In this document: one piece after another, positions 1-7,075 of the stretch
Numbering within the stretch: the first letter of the stretch is position 1
Layout of the letters: every line of letters starts with the position of its first letter
Source: Hyphomicrobiales bacterium
GTDB lineage: Bacteria; Pseudomonadota; Alphaproteobacteria; Rhizobiales; JAUVMS01
Length of the DNA stretch: 7,587 nucleotides
Reading direction: 5' to 3'
Assembly: GCA_030600135.1 (NCBI GenBank)
Contig: JAUVMS010000152.1
Coordinates: 1 to 7,587, forward strand
Program-made: the position numbers and the translations under genes
Notes under the pieces: model-generated
The model's input: the letters and a program-made list of their open reading frames with translations, nothing else
Database searches by the model: none
What the model was told of the DNA's origin: nothing

Positions 1-906
1 CGCCGCTCGGGCGACGAGGACACTCCCCGAATGCTGGGCGCCTTCAACGAAGAAACGCCCGATTGGCTGTCGTTCTTCATGTTCACCTATTTTACCGACC
101 GCGATGGCAAGATGCAGCTCGAGGCGCTCGCGCAATCCGGCTTCGATCCGCTGTCGCGCACCTGTCGCTTCATGCTTACCGAAGAGGCCCATCACATGTT
201 CGTCGGCGAGACCGGCGTCGGCCGTATTGTCCAGCGCACTTGCGAGGCCATGAAGGAAGCCGGCATCGAGGACCCAAATGACATTGAAGCCGTCCGCGCC
301 CTCGGCGTCATCGACCTGCCGACCCTCCAAAAAAAGGCCAATCTGCACTTCTCCCTCACGCTCGATCTCTTCGGTTCCGAAATTTCGACCAATGCGGCCA
401 ATGCGTTCCATGCCGGCATCAAGGGGCGGTTCCGAGAAGACAAGCTCGAGGATGATCACAAGCTCGAAAGTGGCACCTATCCCGTACTGCGCCTGGTCGA
501 CGGCGAGATCAAGAACGAGGACGTGTCGGCGCTCTCGGCACTAAACATGCGTTTGCGCGATGACTATGTGAAGGATTGCCAGGGCGGTATCAAACGCTGG
601 AACCGCGCGATCCAGAAAACCGGTGTCGCGTTTGAATTGTCGCTTCCAAACGTTGCGTTCAACCGCGCTATCGGAGAGTTTCGCGATGTCGAAACGGACC
701 TCGACGGCAATCTGTTGGCCGCTGACGGCTGGGCAAACAGGAGAGATGACTACCTTCCCAACTCGGGCGATCAGGATTTCATCGAAGGTCTGATGAAGGC
801 CTCCGAGGTCCGCGATCCCGGCAAATACGCAAGCTGGATCGCGCCACCAAGGGTCGGCATCGACAATCGGCCTGGCGACTTCGAATATGTGAGGCTTTGG
901 GAGTAG
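1..906 (+). CDS. boxB: Benzoyl-CoA 2,3-epoxidase oxygenase subunit BoxB, C-terminal part
   Basis: This is the di-iron oxygenase of the aerobic benzoyl-CoA pathway. It inserts one oxygen atom of O2 into benzoyl-CoA to give the 2,3-epoxide, using electrons from BoxA, in the cytoplasm. The frame is open from base 1, and the residues before the first ATG at 31 (RRSGDEDTPR) continue the protein smoothly, so the gene runs off the left edge and 301 residues are visible. The family is about 470 residues, so roughly 170-180 N-terminal residues are missing. The motif EEAHHMF at visible residues 61-67 carries an ExxH pair expected to bind iron. Asp33 or Asp35 in TDRDGK may be the ligand Asp of the preceding helix; this is inferred by spacing from the end of the known enzyme. 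The first iron-binding Glu and ExxH pair lie outside the window. The stop is TAG, and boxA follows on the same strand after 107 bases. Identity is recognised from the whole sequence and supported by boxA next door. Confidence 0.95.
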   Translation, partial: RRSGDEDTPRMLGAFNEETPDWLSFFMFTYFTDRDGKMQLEALAQSGFDPLSRTCRFMLTEEAHHMFVGETGVGRIVQRTCEAMKEAGIEDPNDIEAVRALGVIDLPTLQKKANLHFSLTLDLFGSEISTNAANAFHAGIKGRFREDKLEDDHKLESGTYPVLRLVDGEIKNEDVSALSALNMRLRDDYVKDCQGGIKRWNRAIQKTGVAFELSLPNVAFNRAIGEFRDVETDLDGNLLAADGWANRRDDYLPNSGDQDFIEGLMKASEVRDPGKYASWIAPPRVGIDNRPGDFEYVRLWE

Positions 907-922
907 TCACGAACACACCTGG

Positions 923-935
923 GCATCTATGATGC
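923..935 (+). other. Small hairpin between boxB and boxA
   Basis: GCATC and GATGC form a perfect 5-bp stem around a TAT triloop, 16 bases after the boxB stop. No T-tract follows, so it is not a convincing terminator. The rest of the 107-base boxB-boxA gap shows no promoter that I can support, so the two genes are probably co-transcribed. The stem is short enough to have arisen by chance. Confidence 0.25.
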
Positions 936-1013
936 GGGCGCAGTCCGGTCGCGCGTCGTCCCCACGGCCGGCAAGGTCGAACCTACGAACTGATTGAGCC
1001 AATTTATCGCGCC

Positions 1014-2231
1014 ATGCCTGCCACCAAACAGCACGTTATCGACCCGGAAATCTGCATCCGTTGCAACACGTGCGAGGAAACCTGCCCGATCGACGCCGTC
1101 ACCCACAACGACGACAACTACGTCGTCGATCCGGCCAAATGCAACTACTGCATGGATTGCATCTCGCCATGCCCCACCGGGGCAATCGACAATTGGCGTG
1201 TGGTGCTCGACAGCTATTCCATTGATGAGCAATTCGAGTGGTTCGAGCTGCCTGAGCAAGACGAGATTTCGGACGGCGCAAGCGGGGCGTCGGGCGCGAT
1301 CGATGCCCTCGATGAAGAGGCTGCCGCCCTCATTGCCGAAGCGCATGAGGGTGTTGGTGGGCATTCGATCGCGCCACCTTCCGCTTCCAAGCCGTCGATC
1401 AATCTCTTCAATCGCGGCTCGCCGGCCCCAGCCACCTGCGTCGGCAATTTCCGCATCACCGATATCGACGCTGAGTCTGATGTCCGCCACATCATTCTCG
1501 ATTTTGGACAAGTCCCGTTTCCGGTGCTCGAGGGCCAGAGTATTGGTGTGGTACCGCCTGGCGAGCGCGCCAACGGGCGCCCCCATGCCATGCGGCTCTA
1601 TTCCGTTTCAAGCTCGAGGGATGGCGAAAAGCCCAACACCAACAACCTCGCGCTGACCATCAAGCGTGTCGTCGAGCTGCGCGACGATGCCAGCACCTTT
1701 CGCGGGCTCGCCTCGAACTACATGTGTGATCTGGAAAGAGGCGACAAGGTGAATGTCGTCGGCCCCTTCGGCGCGACCTTCCTGATGCCGGACGATCCAT
1801 CGGCCAACATCATCATGATTTGCACGGGCACCGGTTCGGCGCCATTTCGCGCCTTTACCGAGCGGCGCAGGCGGGCCATGCCACAGGCCCCCGGCAAGCT
1901 CTATTTGTTCTTCGGCGCCCGCACGCCTGGCGAGCTTCCCTATTTCGGTCCCTTGAAGAAGGTGCCGACCAGCTTGCTCGACAAAGAGCTGGTGTTTTCC
2001 CGCTTGGCCGACCGGCCCAAGGAGTATGTTCAAGATCGCATGTTGAAACGCGGCGAGGATCTCGCCGAAGTGCTCAGCCACGCAACGGCGCACATTTTCG
2101 TCTGCGGTCTGAAAGGCATGGAAGAGGGCGTCGACGCGTCTTTTGCAAAGATCTGCGCCGACCTCAGCCATTGGCCGGAACTGCGCGATCGCATGCGAGC
2201 CGAGGGCCGCTATCACGTCGAGACCTATTAG
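1014..2231 (+). CDS. boxA: Benzoyl-CoA epoxidase reductase subunit BoxA (ferredoxin/FNR-like)
   Basis: This is the NADPH-dependent iron-sulfur flavoprotein that supplies electrons to BoxB. The 405 residues are close to the usual length. The N-terminus is a bacterial-type double 4Fe-4S ferredoxin domain with two CxxCxxCxxxCP motifs: Cys14, 17, 20, 24 and Cys43, 46, 49, 53. Residues from about 85 to 135 form an acidic and Ala/Ser/Pro-rich linker. A ferredoxin-NADP reductase-like module follows, with the flavin-binding RLYS motif at 194-197, the NADP-binding CTGTGSAPFR stretch at 270-279 and FVCGLKGM at 362-369. The protein ends in Tyr405, as expected for reductases whose terminal aromatic ring stacks on FAD. 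The ATG at 1014 places the first cluster at the family's normal distance from the N-terminus. It is preceded by only a weak GAG-like Shine-Dalgarno sequence, so translation may depend on boxB. The gene converges on livF. I am sure of the family, and BoxB adjacency makes BoxA clear. Confidence 0.95.
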   Translation: MPATKQHVIDPEICIRCNTCEETCPIDAVTHNDDNYVVDPAKCNYCMDCISPCPTGAIDNWRVVLDSYSIDEQFEWFELPEQDEISDGASGASGAIDALDEEAAALIAEAHEGVGGHSIAPPSASKPSINLFNRGSPAPATCVGNFRITDIDAESDVRHIILDFGQVPFPVLEGQSIGVVPPGERANGRPHAMRLYSVSSSRDGEKPNTNNLALTIKRVVELRDDASTFRGLASNYMCDLERGDKVNVVGPFGATFLMPDDPSANIIMICTGTGSAPFRAFTERRRRAMPQAPGKLYLFFGARTPGELPYFGPLKKVPTSLLDKELVFSRLADRPKEYVQDRMLKRGEDLAEVLSHATAHIFVCGLKGMEEGVDASFAKICADLSHWPELRDRMRAEGRYHVETY

Positions 2232-2246
2232 TTTCAACCGTCGCTC

Positions 2247-2266
2247 GCTGCGTTGTGGCAACGAGC
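2247..2266. terminator. Hairpin between convergent boxA and livF (possible bidirectional terminator)
   Basis: In the 54-base gap between the boxA stop (2231) and the livF stop (2286), GCT plus CGTTG pairs with CAACG plus AGC around a TGG triloop, with one bulged G at 2250. That makes 8 base pairs. Its place between two convergent stops suits a terminator used from both sides. Neither flank carries a T-tract, so it does not meet the usual intrinsic terminator pattern. It may only stabilise 3' ends. Confidence 0.4.
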
Positions 2267-2285
2267 ACCTGCCGATCTGGAGCGA

Positions 2286-2987
2286 CTACACGCCCAGCCA
2301 GCGATGCTGCATGTCCTTGTCGGCGAGGATCGCGTCTGACGTTCCGGACCATTGCACCACGCTCTTGCCCAGCACATAGCAACGATCCGCCAGACTGGTC
2401 GCGAAGCCAAAATTTTGCTCCACCAGCAAGATGGTGAGCCCATCCCGCTTTAGCTCCGCCAGTTTGCTGTGGATTTCGCCGATGACGATCGGCGCCAGGC
2501 CCTCGGTTGGCTCGTCGAGCACGAGGAGCGATGGGTTGAGCAGCAACGCTCTGGCAATGGCAAGCATCTGCTGCTCGCCTCCCGACAATTGCATTCCGCC
2601 GTTTGCCCGCCGCTGTTCCAAACGCGGAAAGATTTCAAACACCCGTGCAAGCGTCCAGCCACCGCCCCGCTTTTCACCAAGTGGAAGAGACAGCTCTAGG
2701 TTTTCCAGAACCGTGAGGGAGGGAAATATATCGCGCGTCTCGGGAACGTATGCCACCCCGCTCCGCGCGATATCGTACGGACGCGCGCCATCGAGCCGCC
2801 GACCGTCGAGCAGGATCTCGCCCTCCAGGCACGGCAATAGGCCCATGACGGTCTTCAGCGTTGTCGTCTTGCCGACACCGTTGCGCCCGAGAACCGCGAC
2901 GACCTCGCCCGCATGGACATCGATCGAAATGCCGTGCAGTACCCGCGTCTCACCATATCCTGAGTGGACATCGCGCAGCTCAAGCAT
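2286..2987 (-). CDS. livF: HAAT-family ABC importer ATP-binding protein LivF
   Basis: This is one of two cytoplasmic ATPases that drive the importer encoded by this operon. The 233 residues match the usual LivF length. Visible parts are the A-loop Tyr11, Walker A GRNGVGKT (34-41), a VPE at 81-83 where other ABC proteins have the Q-loop, the ABC signature LSGGEQQ (134-140) and Walker B LLVLDEP (154-160). VEQN at 189-192 puts Gln at the usual switch-His position, which is normal for LivF. The ATG at 2987 lies inside the end of livG (8-base overlap), so the two are probably translationally coupled. It is the last gene of the livK-H-M-G-F order and converges on boxA. The family call is firm. The substrate cannot be read from the ATPase; an aromatic acid such as benzoate is inferred from the box genes. 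Confidence 0.95.
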   Translation of the reverse strand: MLELRDVHSGYGETRVLHGISIDVHAGEVVAVLGRNGVGKTTTLKTVMGLLPCLEGEILLDGRRLDGARPYDIARSGVAYVPETRDIFPSLTVLENLELSLPLGEKRGGGWTLARVFEIFPRLEQRRANGGMQLSGGEQQMLAIARALLLNPSLLVLDEPTEGLAPIVIGEIHSKLAELKRDGLTILLVEQNFGFATSLADRCYVLGKSVVQWSGTSDAILADKDMQHRWLGV

Positions 2988-3750
2988 GGTGATCGCCCCA
3001 ATCCCCGAGGTAGATTCGTTTCACCTCGTCGCTGGCCCGCGCCTCTTCGGGCGTCCCCTCGAAAACGATCTCCCCATAGTTCAAAACAGTGACCCGTTGC
3101 GCCGCCCCGTAAACCAAATCCATGTCGTGCTCGATGATGAGCATCGCCAGGTCGCTCGGCAAACTGTTGAGCAGCTCGAGCATAATGCCCGTGTCCTCCG
3201 GGCTCATGCCGGACGTGGGCTCGTCGAGAAGCAGCACCTTTGGCCGTGCCGCTAGCGCCAGCCCGACTTCCAGCTGGCGCCGCGCACCATAGCTGAGAGC
3301 GTCTGTCGGCAAGTCCAACTCGCCCGCCAGATTGACCCATAGTGCCGTTTGATCAATTCTCTCGGCGATCTCGACGTCGCTGCCAGGATCACGCCAGAAC
3401 TGGCGCGCTTTGCCGAGCGCGATCATTGCCGACAGCGTCAGGCTTTCACGAACCGTCAAGCCGCGGAACAGATTGTTCTTTTGAAAGCTGCGACCGAGGC
3501 CGCGTCGGGCACGCGCATCGGGCGTAAGCCGGGTAATGTCCTTTTGATCGAGCAAAACCGTGCCGGCATCCGGCGCGATCTCGCCTGTCAAAAGATTGAA
3601 CAATGTCGTCTTGCCGGCGCCGTTGGGGCCGATGATGGCGCGACGCTCCCCGGCGTCGAGTTCGAGTGTCACGTTGTTGGCGACCTTCAAGGCGCCGAAA
3701 CTCTTGGCGATCCCACGCGCCTCCAGCATGTGTTCGCGTCGGTCGCTCAT
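2980..3750 (-). CDS. livG: HAAT-family ABC importer ATP-binding protein LivG
   Basis: This is the second ATPase of the importer, expected to form a heterodimer with LivF under the LivHM permease. It is 256 residues long. Walker A is GPNGAGKT (41-48), the Q-loop Gln is in SFQKNN (Gln90), the signature is LSYGARRQ (152-159) and Walker B is VLLLDEP (172-178). The switch His is His208 in IIEHDM. The signature has Ala where many LivG proteins read LSYGQQR, a mild variation. The frame extends upstream to 3876, but that extension lies over livM and is Arg-rich and unlike the family. The ATG at 3750 overlaps the livM stop as ATGA and has GGAGG six bases upstream, so it is the best start. An in-frame Met at residue 8 is a weaker alternative. 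Confidence 0.95.
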   Translation of the reverse strand: MSDRREHMLEARGIAKSFGALKVANNVTLELDAGERRAIIGPNGAGKTTLFNLLTGEIAPDAGTVLLDQKDITRLTPDARARRGLGRSFQKNNLFRGLTVRESLTLSAMIALGKARQFWRDPGSDVEIAERIDQTALWVNLAGELDLPTDALSYGARRQLEVGLALAARPKVLLLDEPTSGMSPEDTGIMLELLNSLPSDLAMLIIEHDMDLVYGAAQRVTVLNYGEIVFEGTPEEARASDEVKRIYLGDWGDHHA

Positions 3751-4721
3751 GCATCGCCTCCGCCCGGCTGACGCTTTGCCGCGGCCCAATCGCGCACGCT
3801 CGCGAGCAGTCCATAGAGGCCCTTGCCGCCAGCAAGGACGGCCACGATGAGAAACAGCCCGACGAAAAACGCCCAATGCTCTGTATGGGTACTGATCTCG
3901 TGCTTGAGAGCGATCACCACCGCCGCCCCGAGCGCTGGGCCAATAAGGCTCTCCAGGCCGCCCAATATGACGATCACCAGCACCAGTCCGGAATTTGTCC
4001 AGTGTAGATAATCGGGTGAGACGAACATCGAGTGCTGCGCCCCGAGCGTACCGGCAAAACCAGCCACGGCGCCAGCCACGGCGAAAGCCGCGGCCTTGTA
4101 ACGAATGAGCGGCAGTCCCAGCGCCCGCATCCGCGCCTCATTGCGGTGCATGCCGACGAGCGCCCGACCGAAGCCGGAACGCAGGAGCCAGACGAAAAGG
4201 ACGAAGACGAGCCCGGCCATGACCACCAGAAAACAGGCAAAGATAGACGGGTCGTTGAGATCAATGCCGATACCCGACAAGTCCAAGCGCGGCACGCCCG
4301 ACATGCCGTCGTCGCCGCCGATTGCACGGTTCTCAAAGACGTAGACATAGGCCATCTGGCCAAAGGCGAGCGTCGCCATGATGAAAAAGATGCCTTGCGT
4401 GCGAGAGGTCACCGCACCGATGACCCAACCGGCACCGCCGCAAAATAGGGTCGCCGCCAGCATCGCCATTGGCGCGCCCCAGTCTTGCCAGATCGAAAGC
4501 AGCGCATAGATGTAAGCGCCCGCTCCGTAGAATGCGGCATGGCCGAGCGAAACCATGCCCGCGAACCCGGCCAAGAAGTCGAGGCTCATTGCCAAGATGG
4601 CGAAAATCGCGATTTCGGCTAGCAGCTCTTTGCCGAAAAAGTCTGACGTGAATGCATAACCGCAACCGCCTGCGAACAAAACGATCGCAAGAACCAGCCG
4701 TAACCCATCGAGCCTGAGCAA
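3747..4721 (-). CDS. livM: HAAT-family ABC importer permease LivM (TTG start)
   Basis: This is one of the two inner-membrane permease subunits that form the translocation path with LivH. The 324 residues fit LivM. The protein is very hydrophobic with repeated membrane helices. The hallmark block is at residues about 44-70, from AMSLDFLAGFAGMVSLGHAA through FYGAGAY. The characteristic ILGGLESLIGPALGA stretch near the C-terminus is also present. The start codon is TTG: the livH stop TGA lies in the same frame only two codons upstream, so no longer start is possible. No in-frame ATG occurs until residue 45, which would cut off the first helix. A weak GAGGG lies about 10 bases upstream of the TTG. 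The 3' end overlaps livG (ATGA). A short charged tail (residues about 311-324) lies on the cytoplasmic side by analogy. Confidence 0.93.
   Translation of the reverse strand: MLRLDGLRLVLAIVLFAGGCGYAFTSDFFGKELLAEIAIFAILAMSLDFLAGFAGMVSLGHAAFYGAGAYIYALLSIWQDWGAPMAMLAATLFCGGAGWVIGAVTSRTQGIFFIMATLAFGQMAYVYVFENRAIGGDDGMSGVPRLDLSGIGIDLNDPSIFACFLVVMAGLVFVLFVWLLRSGFGRALVGMHRNEARMRALGLPLIRYKAAAFAVAGAVAGFAGTLGAQHSMFVSPDYLHWTNSGLVLVIVILGGLESLIGPALGAAVVIALKHEISTHTEHWAFFVGLFLIVAVLAGGKGLYGLLASVRDWAAAKRQPGGGDA
3757..3761 (-). promoter_or_regulatory. Ribosome binding site deciding the livG start
   Basis: On the minus strand GGAGG lies six bases before the ATG at 3750, within the end of livM. This fixes the livG start there rather than at the upstream Met at 3876, which would overlap livM by 130 bases. 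Confidence 0.75.
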
Positions 4722-4724
4722 ATC

Positions 4725-5597
4725 TCACGCCCTCGCCGGAAAGAGCCCTTGTGGGCGCATGATGAGCGTCGCCGCAAGGAGGAGGTAGACAAGCATGCTG
4801 GCGAGCTGTGGCGCCAACACCTGACCGAAGGTTTGCAACATACCGACCAGCAGTGACCCCGCGATCGCACCCTTGAGGCTGCCGAGCCCTCCGATCACCA
4901 CGACAATGAGCGTCGGGATCAAAAGCTCGATACCCATGCCGGGACTAACCGAAAAGAGCGGTGCCGCCACAACGCCCGCAAGTCCGGCAAGTGCGCAGCC
5001 CACGCAAAAGACGATGAAAAAGACCTTCTCCACATTGATGCCGAGGCACGATGCCATCTCGCTGTTGTCGACCCCGGCGCGGATCGTTGCACCGACATTC
5101 GTCCGCTCGAGCACCACCCAAAGACCGGCCAATACCAATAGGCCGAGTGCAATAATGAACAATCGATAGGCGGGATAGATTTGGCCCGCAATTTCAAATC
5201 CGCCGGCGAGCAATGCAGGTTTGTCGACGCCGAGCGTAAAATCTCCCCAGAAATACCTGAAGACATCCAGGAACACGAATATGAGTCCAAACGTGACAAG
5301 CACCTGATTGAGCGGACCCGCGGCCCGCATACGATCGATCAATGTGACGTAGAGCAACGCACCAACGGCTGCTACGCAAACCGGCGCGAGAAAGAACGCC
5401 AGCCAATAAGAGCCCGACACATTGACCCAGGACCAGCCGACGAACGCACCCAACGCATAGAGCGAGCCGTGCGCGAGATTGACGAAATTCATCAACCCGA
5501 AAATGACGGTGAGGCCGACTGACAGCAGAAAGAGCAGCATGGAGAATTGGAGGCCGTTCAGGAGCTGAACGATCCAGAACCCGGGGTCTGCGAACAT
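4725..5597 (-). CDS. livH: HAAT-family ABC importer permease LivH
   Basis: This is the partner inner-membrane permease of LivM, and at 290 residues it has normal length. The family block lies at residues about 26-52 (SVGLTVIFGLMNFVNLAHGS followed by LYALGAF). The conserved C-terminal region includes GCALAGLAGVVAAPL and IGGLGSLKGAIAGSLLVGM. Several hydrophobic helices are evident. The ATG at 5597 has a GAGG about 7-10 bases upstream on the minus strand. The stop is followed in the same frame by GAT and the TTG start of livM, so the two permease genes are spaced by one codon. The 135-base gap from livK carries strong hairpins, which may lower expression of livHMGF relative to livK. Confidence 0.94.
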   Translation of the reverse strand: MFADPGFWIVQLLNGLQFSMLLFLLSVGLTVIFGLMNFVNLAHGSLYALGAFVGWSWVNVSGSYWLAFFLAPVCVAAVGALLYVTLIDRMRAAGPLNQVLVTFGLIFVFLDVFRYFWGDFTLGVDKPALLAGGFEIAGQIYPAYRLFIIALGLLVLAGLWVVLERTNVGATIRAGVDNSEMASCLGINVEKVFFIVFCVGCALAGLAGVVAAPLFSVSPGMGIELLIPTLIVVVIGGLGSLKGAIAGSLLVGMLQTFGQVLAPQLASMLVYLLLAATLIMRPQGLFPARA

Positions 5598-5620
5598 TGG
5601 GTCGCCTCAAAACGCGTCGC

Positions 5621-5645
5621 CAGGCCCCCTCACGGGCGAGGCCTG
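5621..5645 (-). other. Second inverted repeat in the livK-livH gap
   Basis: CAGGCC (5621-5626) and GGCCTG (5640-5645) form a perfect 6-bp stem. Inside it CCC (5627-5629) can pair with GGG (5634-5636), leaving a 3-base bulge. It lies between the stronger hairpin at 5681-5706 and the livH start. It could add to RNA stability or attenuation. It is GC-rich, so chance cannot be excluded. Confidence 0.35.
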
Positions 5646-5680
5646 CACGTGAACTCGATTGATTGTAGCACTGATGGAGA

Positions 5681-5706
5681 GGCGGCCGGAAGAACAACCG
5701 GCCGCC
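5681..5706 (-). terminator. Strong intercistronic hairpin after livK (attenuator or RNA stabiliser)
   Basis: GGCGGCCGG (5681-5689) and CCGGCCGCC (5698-5706) form a perfect 9-bp, all-GC stem around an 8-base loop. It lies 26 bases after the livK stop in the transcript that continues to livH. No T-tract follows the stem, so complete termination is unlikely. Hairpins at this spot in importer operons commonly raise the level of the binding-protein message over that of the membrane and ATPase genes, by partial termination or by blocking 3' exonucleases. That is the inferred role here. Confidence 0.65.
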
Positions 5707-5732
5707 GATGACATGTGTAAGCGCCCAGTGGC

Positions 5733-6896
5733 CTACATTGAGCAGCCGTTCACGGCGTCTTGCACGTTCTCGCTGACGCCCTTGATCATCTGCACGATCT
5801 TGCCGTCCTGCATTTTGTTCTCGTAGATATAAATGTTTTGCACGACGTTGTTGGTGGCGGGATCAATCTTGAGCGGCCCACGCGGCCCAGTGAACGAAAC
5901 CTTGGACAGCGCGTCCTTGAACTTGGCCTTGTCGCCGCCCGATGCCTTGATTGCTTCGACCACCATTCGGCCCGCGTCGTAACCTTGAACCGCGAACTCA
6001 GAACCGATGCGGCCCTGCTGTTTCATGAAGTCCGCTTGGAAGCGCTTATTTTCGGGCGTGTCAATTGTCGGCACATAGTGGAGCGCCACTGTTACGCCGT
6101 CAGCCGCCTCGCCCTGGACGTGGACATAGAGAGGTGATGTCAAGAAACCAGCGCCGTAGAGCGGGATCGATGACTTGAGGCCGAAGCTGGCATACTGCTT
6201 GACGAAACCAATCGCCTCGCCGCCGGCATAGAACACGTAGATCGCGTCGGGATTGGTCGCCTTTGCCGCCGTCAAGTAAGGAGCAAAATCCTTGGTCTTG
6301 CGGAACGGTGTAAATGTTTCGCCGACGATCTGACCGCCGGCCTTCTCAAATCCGGACCTGAACGCCTCGATCATCTGATGTCCGGCCGCATAGTCCGGTG
6401 CCATCACGTAGACTTTCTTGATGCCCTCTTTGGCGAGCCACGGACCCATTGGTCGATTGATCTGTCCGTTCGAGAATGAAACCCGGATCAGATAGGGGCT
6501 GCATTTCGCGCCCGTCATGTGGTTGTTGCCGGCATTGGCCACGATCAATGGCGTTTTTGAACCATGCACAAAGTCGCGGATGGCCCCTAGCACGCCTGAA
6601 GAGACGACACCCACCATGAGATCGACCTTGTCCTGGAGCACCAATTTCTTGGCCTTGGCAAGACCGACCGGTGGCTTAACCTCTGTATCCTCTTTGACGA
6701 TGGACACCGTATTGCCGCCGAGGTCGCCACCGAAATGCTCGAGCGCCAGCCTAAAGCCTGCCTCGATGTCCTTACCCAATGACGCATAAACACTGGAATA
6801 TGGTAGCAGCAGCCCGACTTTAATATCCTCGGCCTTCGCTGGGCCAACCGATATCAAGACTCCCGCAGCGACCAACGCAGCGAACTTTGTCTTCAT
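5733..6896 (-). CDS. HAAT-family periplasmic substrate-binding protein LivK-like
   Basis: This is the periplasmic receptor of the importer, of the type I periplasmic binding fold (Peripla_BP_6/LivK family). It has 387 residues. Residues 1-22 are a classical signal peptide: Lys2 and Lys4, a hydrophobic core, and an AKA-ED cleavage site after Ala22. There is no lipobox Cys at the cleavage site, so the protein should be soluble. The mature part begins IKVGLLLPYSSVYASLGKDI, the standard first strand and ligand-loop region, and VGVVSSGVLGA (95-105) is a typical second ligand-loop region. Cys132 and Cys385 are the only two cysteines in the mature protein and could form a disulfide in the periplasm. 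The ATG at 6896 is six bases from an AGGGAGGG ribosome binding site. It heads the operon. The ligand is not readable; an aromatic acid is inferred from the neighbouring box genes, so I leave the symbol empty. Confidence 0.92.
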   Translation of the reverse strand: MKTKFAALVAAGVLISVGPAKAEDIKVGLLLPYSSVYASLGKDIEAGFRLALEHFGGDLGGNTVSIVKEDTEVKPPVGLAKAKKLVLQDKVDLMVGVVSSGVLGAIRDFVHGSKTPLIVANAGNNHMTGAKCSPYLIRVSFSNGQINRPMGPWLAKEGIKKVYVMAPDYAAGHQMIEAFRSGFEKAGGQIVGETFTPFRKTKDFAPYLTAAKATNPDAIYVFYAGGEAIGFVKQYASFGLKSSIPLYGAGFLTSPLYVHVQGEAADGVTVALHYVPTIDTPENKRFQADFMKQQGRIGSEFAVQGYDAGRMVVEAIKASGGDKAKFKDALSKVSFTGPRGPLKIDPATNNVVQNIYIYENKMQDGKIVQMIKGVSENVQDAVNGCSM

Positions 6897-6902
6897 CTAG
6901 AA

Positions 6903-6910
6903 CCCTCCCT
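6903..6910 (-). promoter_or_regulatory. Strong ribosome binding site of the binding-protein gene
   Basis: On the minus strand AGGGAGGG ends six bases before the ATG at 6896. It is the strongest ribosome binding site in the operon, in keeping with the excess of binding protein that such importers need. Confidence 0.8.
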
Positions 6911-6965
6911 GACTAAATCTCGTATTTTTTTGGATTATCGCCATGCGGATCAGATCACAAGGGCG

Positions 6966-6977
6966 GCGACACGTCGC
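6966..6977. promoter_or_regulatory. Palindrome at the expected livK transcription start (operator candidate)
   Basis: GCGAC and GTCGC form an inverted repeat with a 2-base centre. It lies one base downstream of the proposed -10 box on the minus strand, covering the expected start of transcription. That is a usual place for a repressor operator. The regulator is not in the window and the site is short, so this is a candidate only. Confidence 0.35.
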
Positions 6978-6978
6978 A

Positions 6979-7006
6979 ACTATAGCTTGCTCTCCCATAA
7001 TGACAA
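6979..7006 (-). promoter_or_regulatory. Sigma-70-type promoter for the livK operon
   Basis: Read on the minus strand, TTGTCA (7001-7006) stands 16 bases upstream of TATAGT (6979-6984). Each box matches the consensus at five of six positions. Transcription would start near 6972, giving a leader of about 75 bases before livK. I see no riboswitch-like structure in the leader. It is the only good minus-strand promoter I found ahead of the operon. Confidence 0.55.
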
Positions 7007-7075
7007 GTACTATAATGCCGCGCGAACAACGTTCTGTGCCAAAACATGAAATATAATGCATAAGTAAGTTGACGG

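Noticed and set aside
927..1586. Long open frames on the opposite strand of boxA, and similar ones under the liv genes
   Set aside because: They are shadows caused by high GC content: they lie fully within well-supported genes and their peptides have no recognisable domain.
3751..3876. N-terminal extension of LivG to an upstream Met
   Set aside because: The 42 extra residues are Arg-rich, lie over the livM 3' end in another frame, and the internal start has a strong ribosome binding site and ATGA overlap with livM.
7011..7016. A perfect TATAAT on the plus strand as a divergent promoter
   Set aside because: The best -35 match at the right distance (TTGCTC at 6987-6992) fits only three of six bases with 18-bp spacing, and no supported gene lies downstream within 500 bases.
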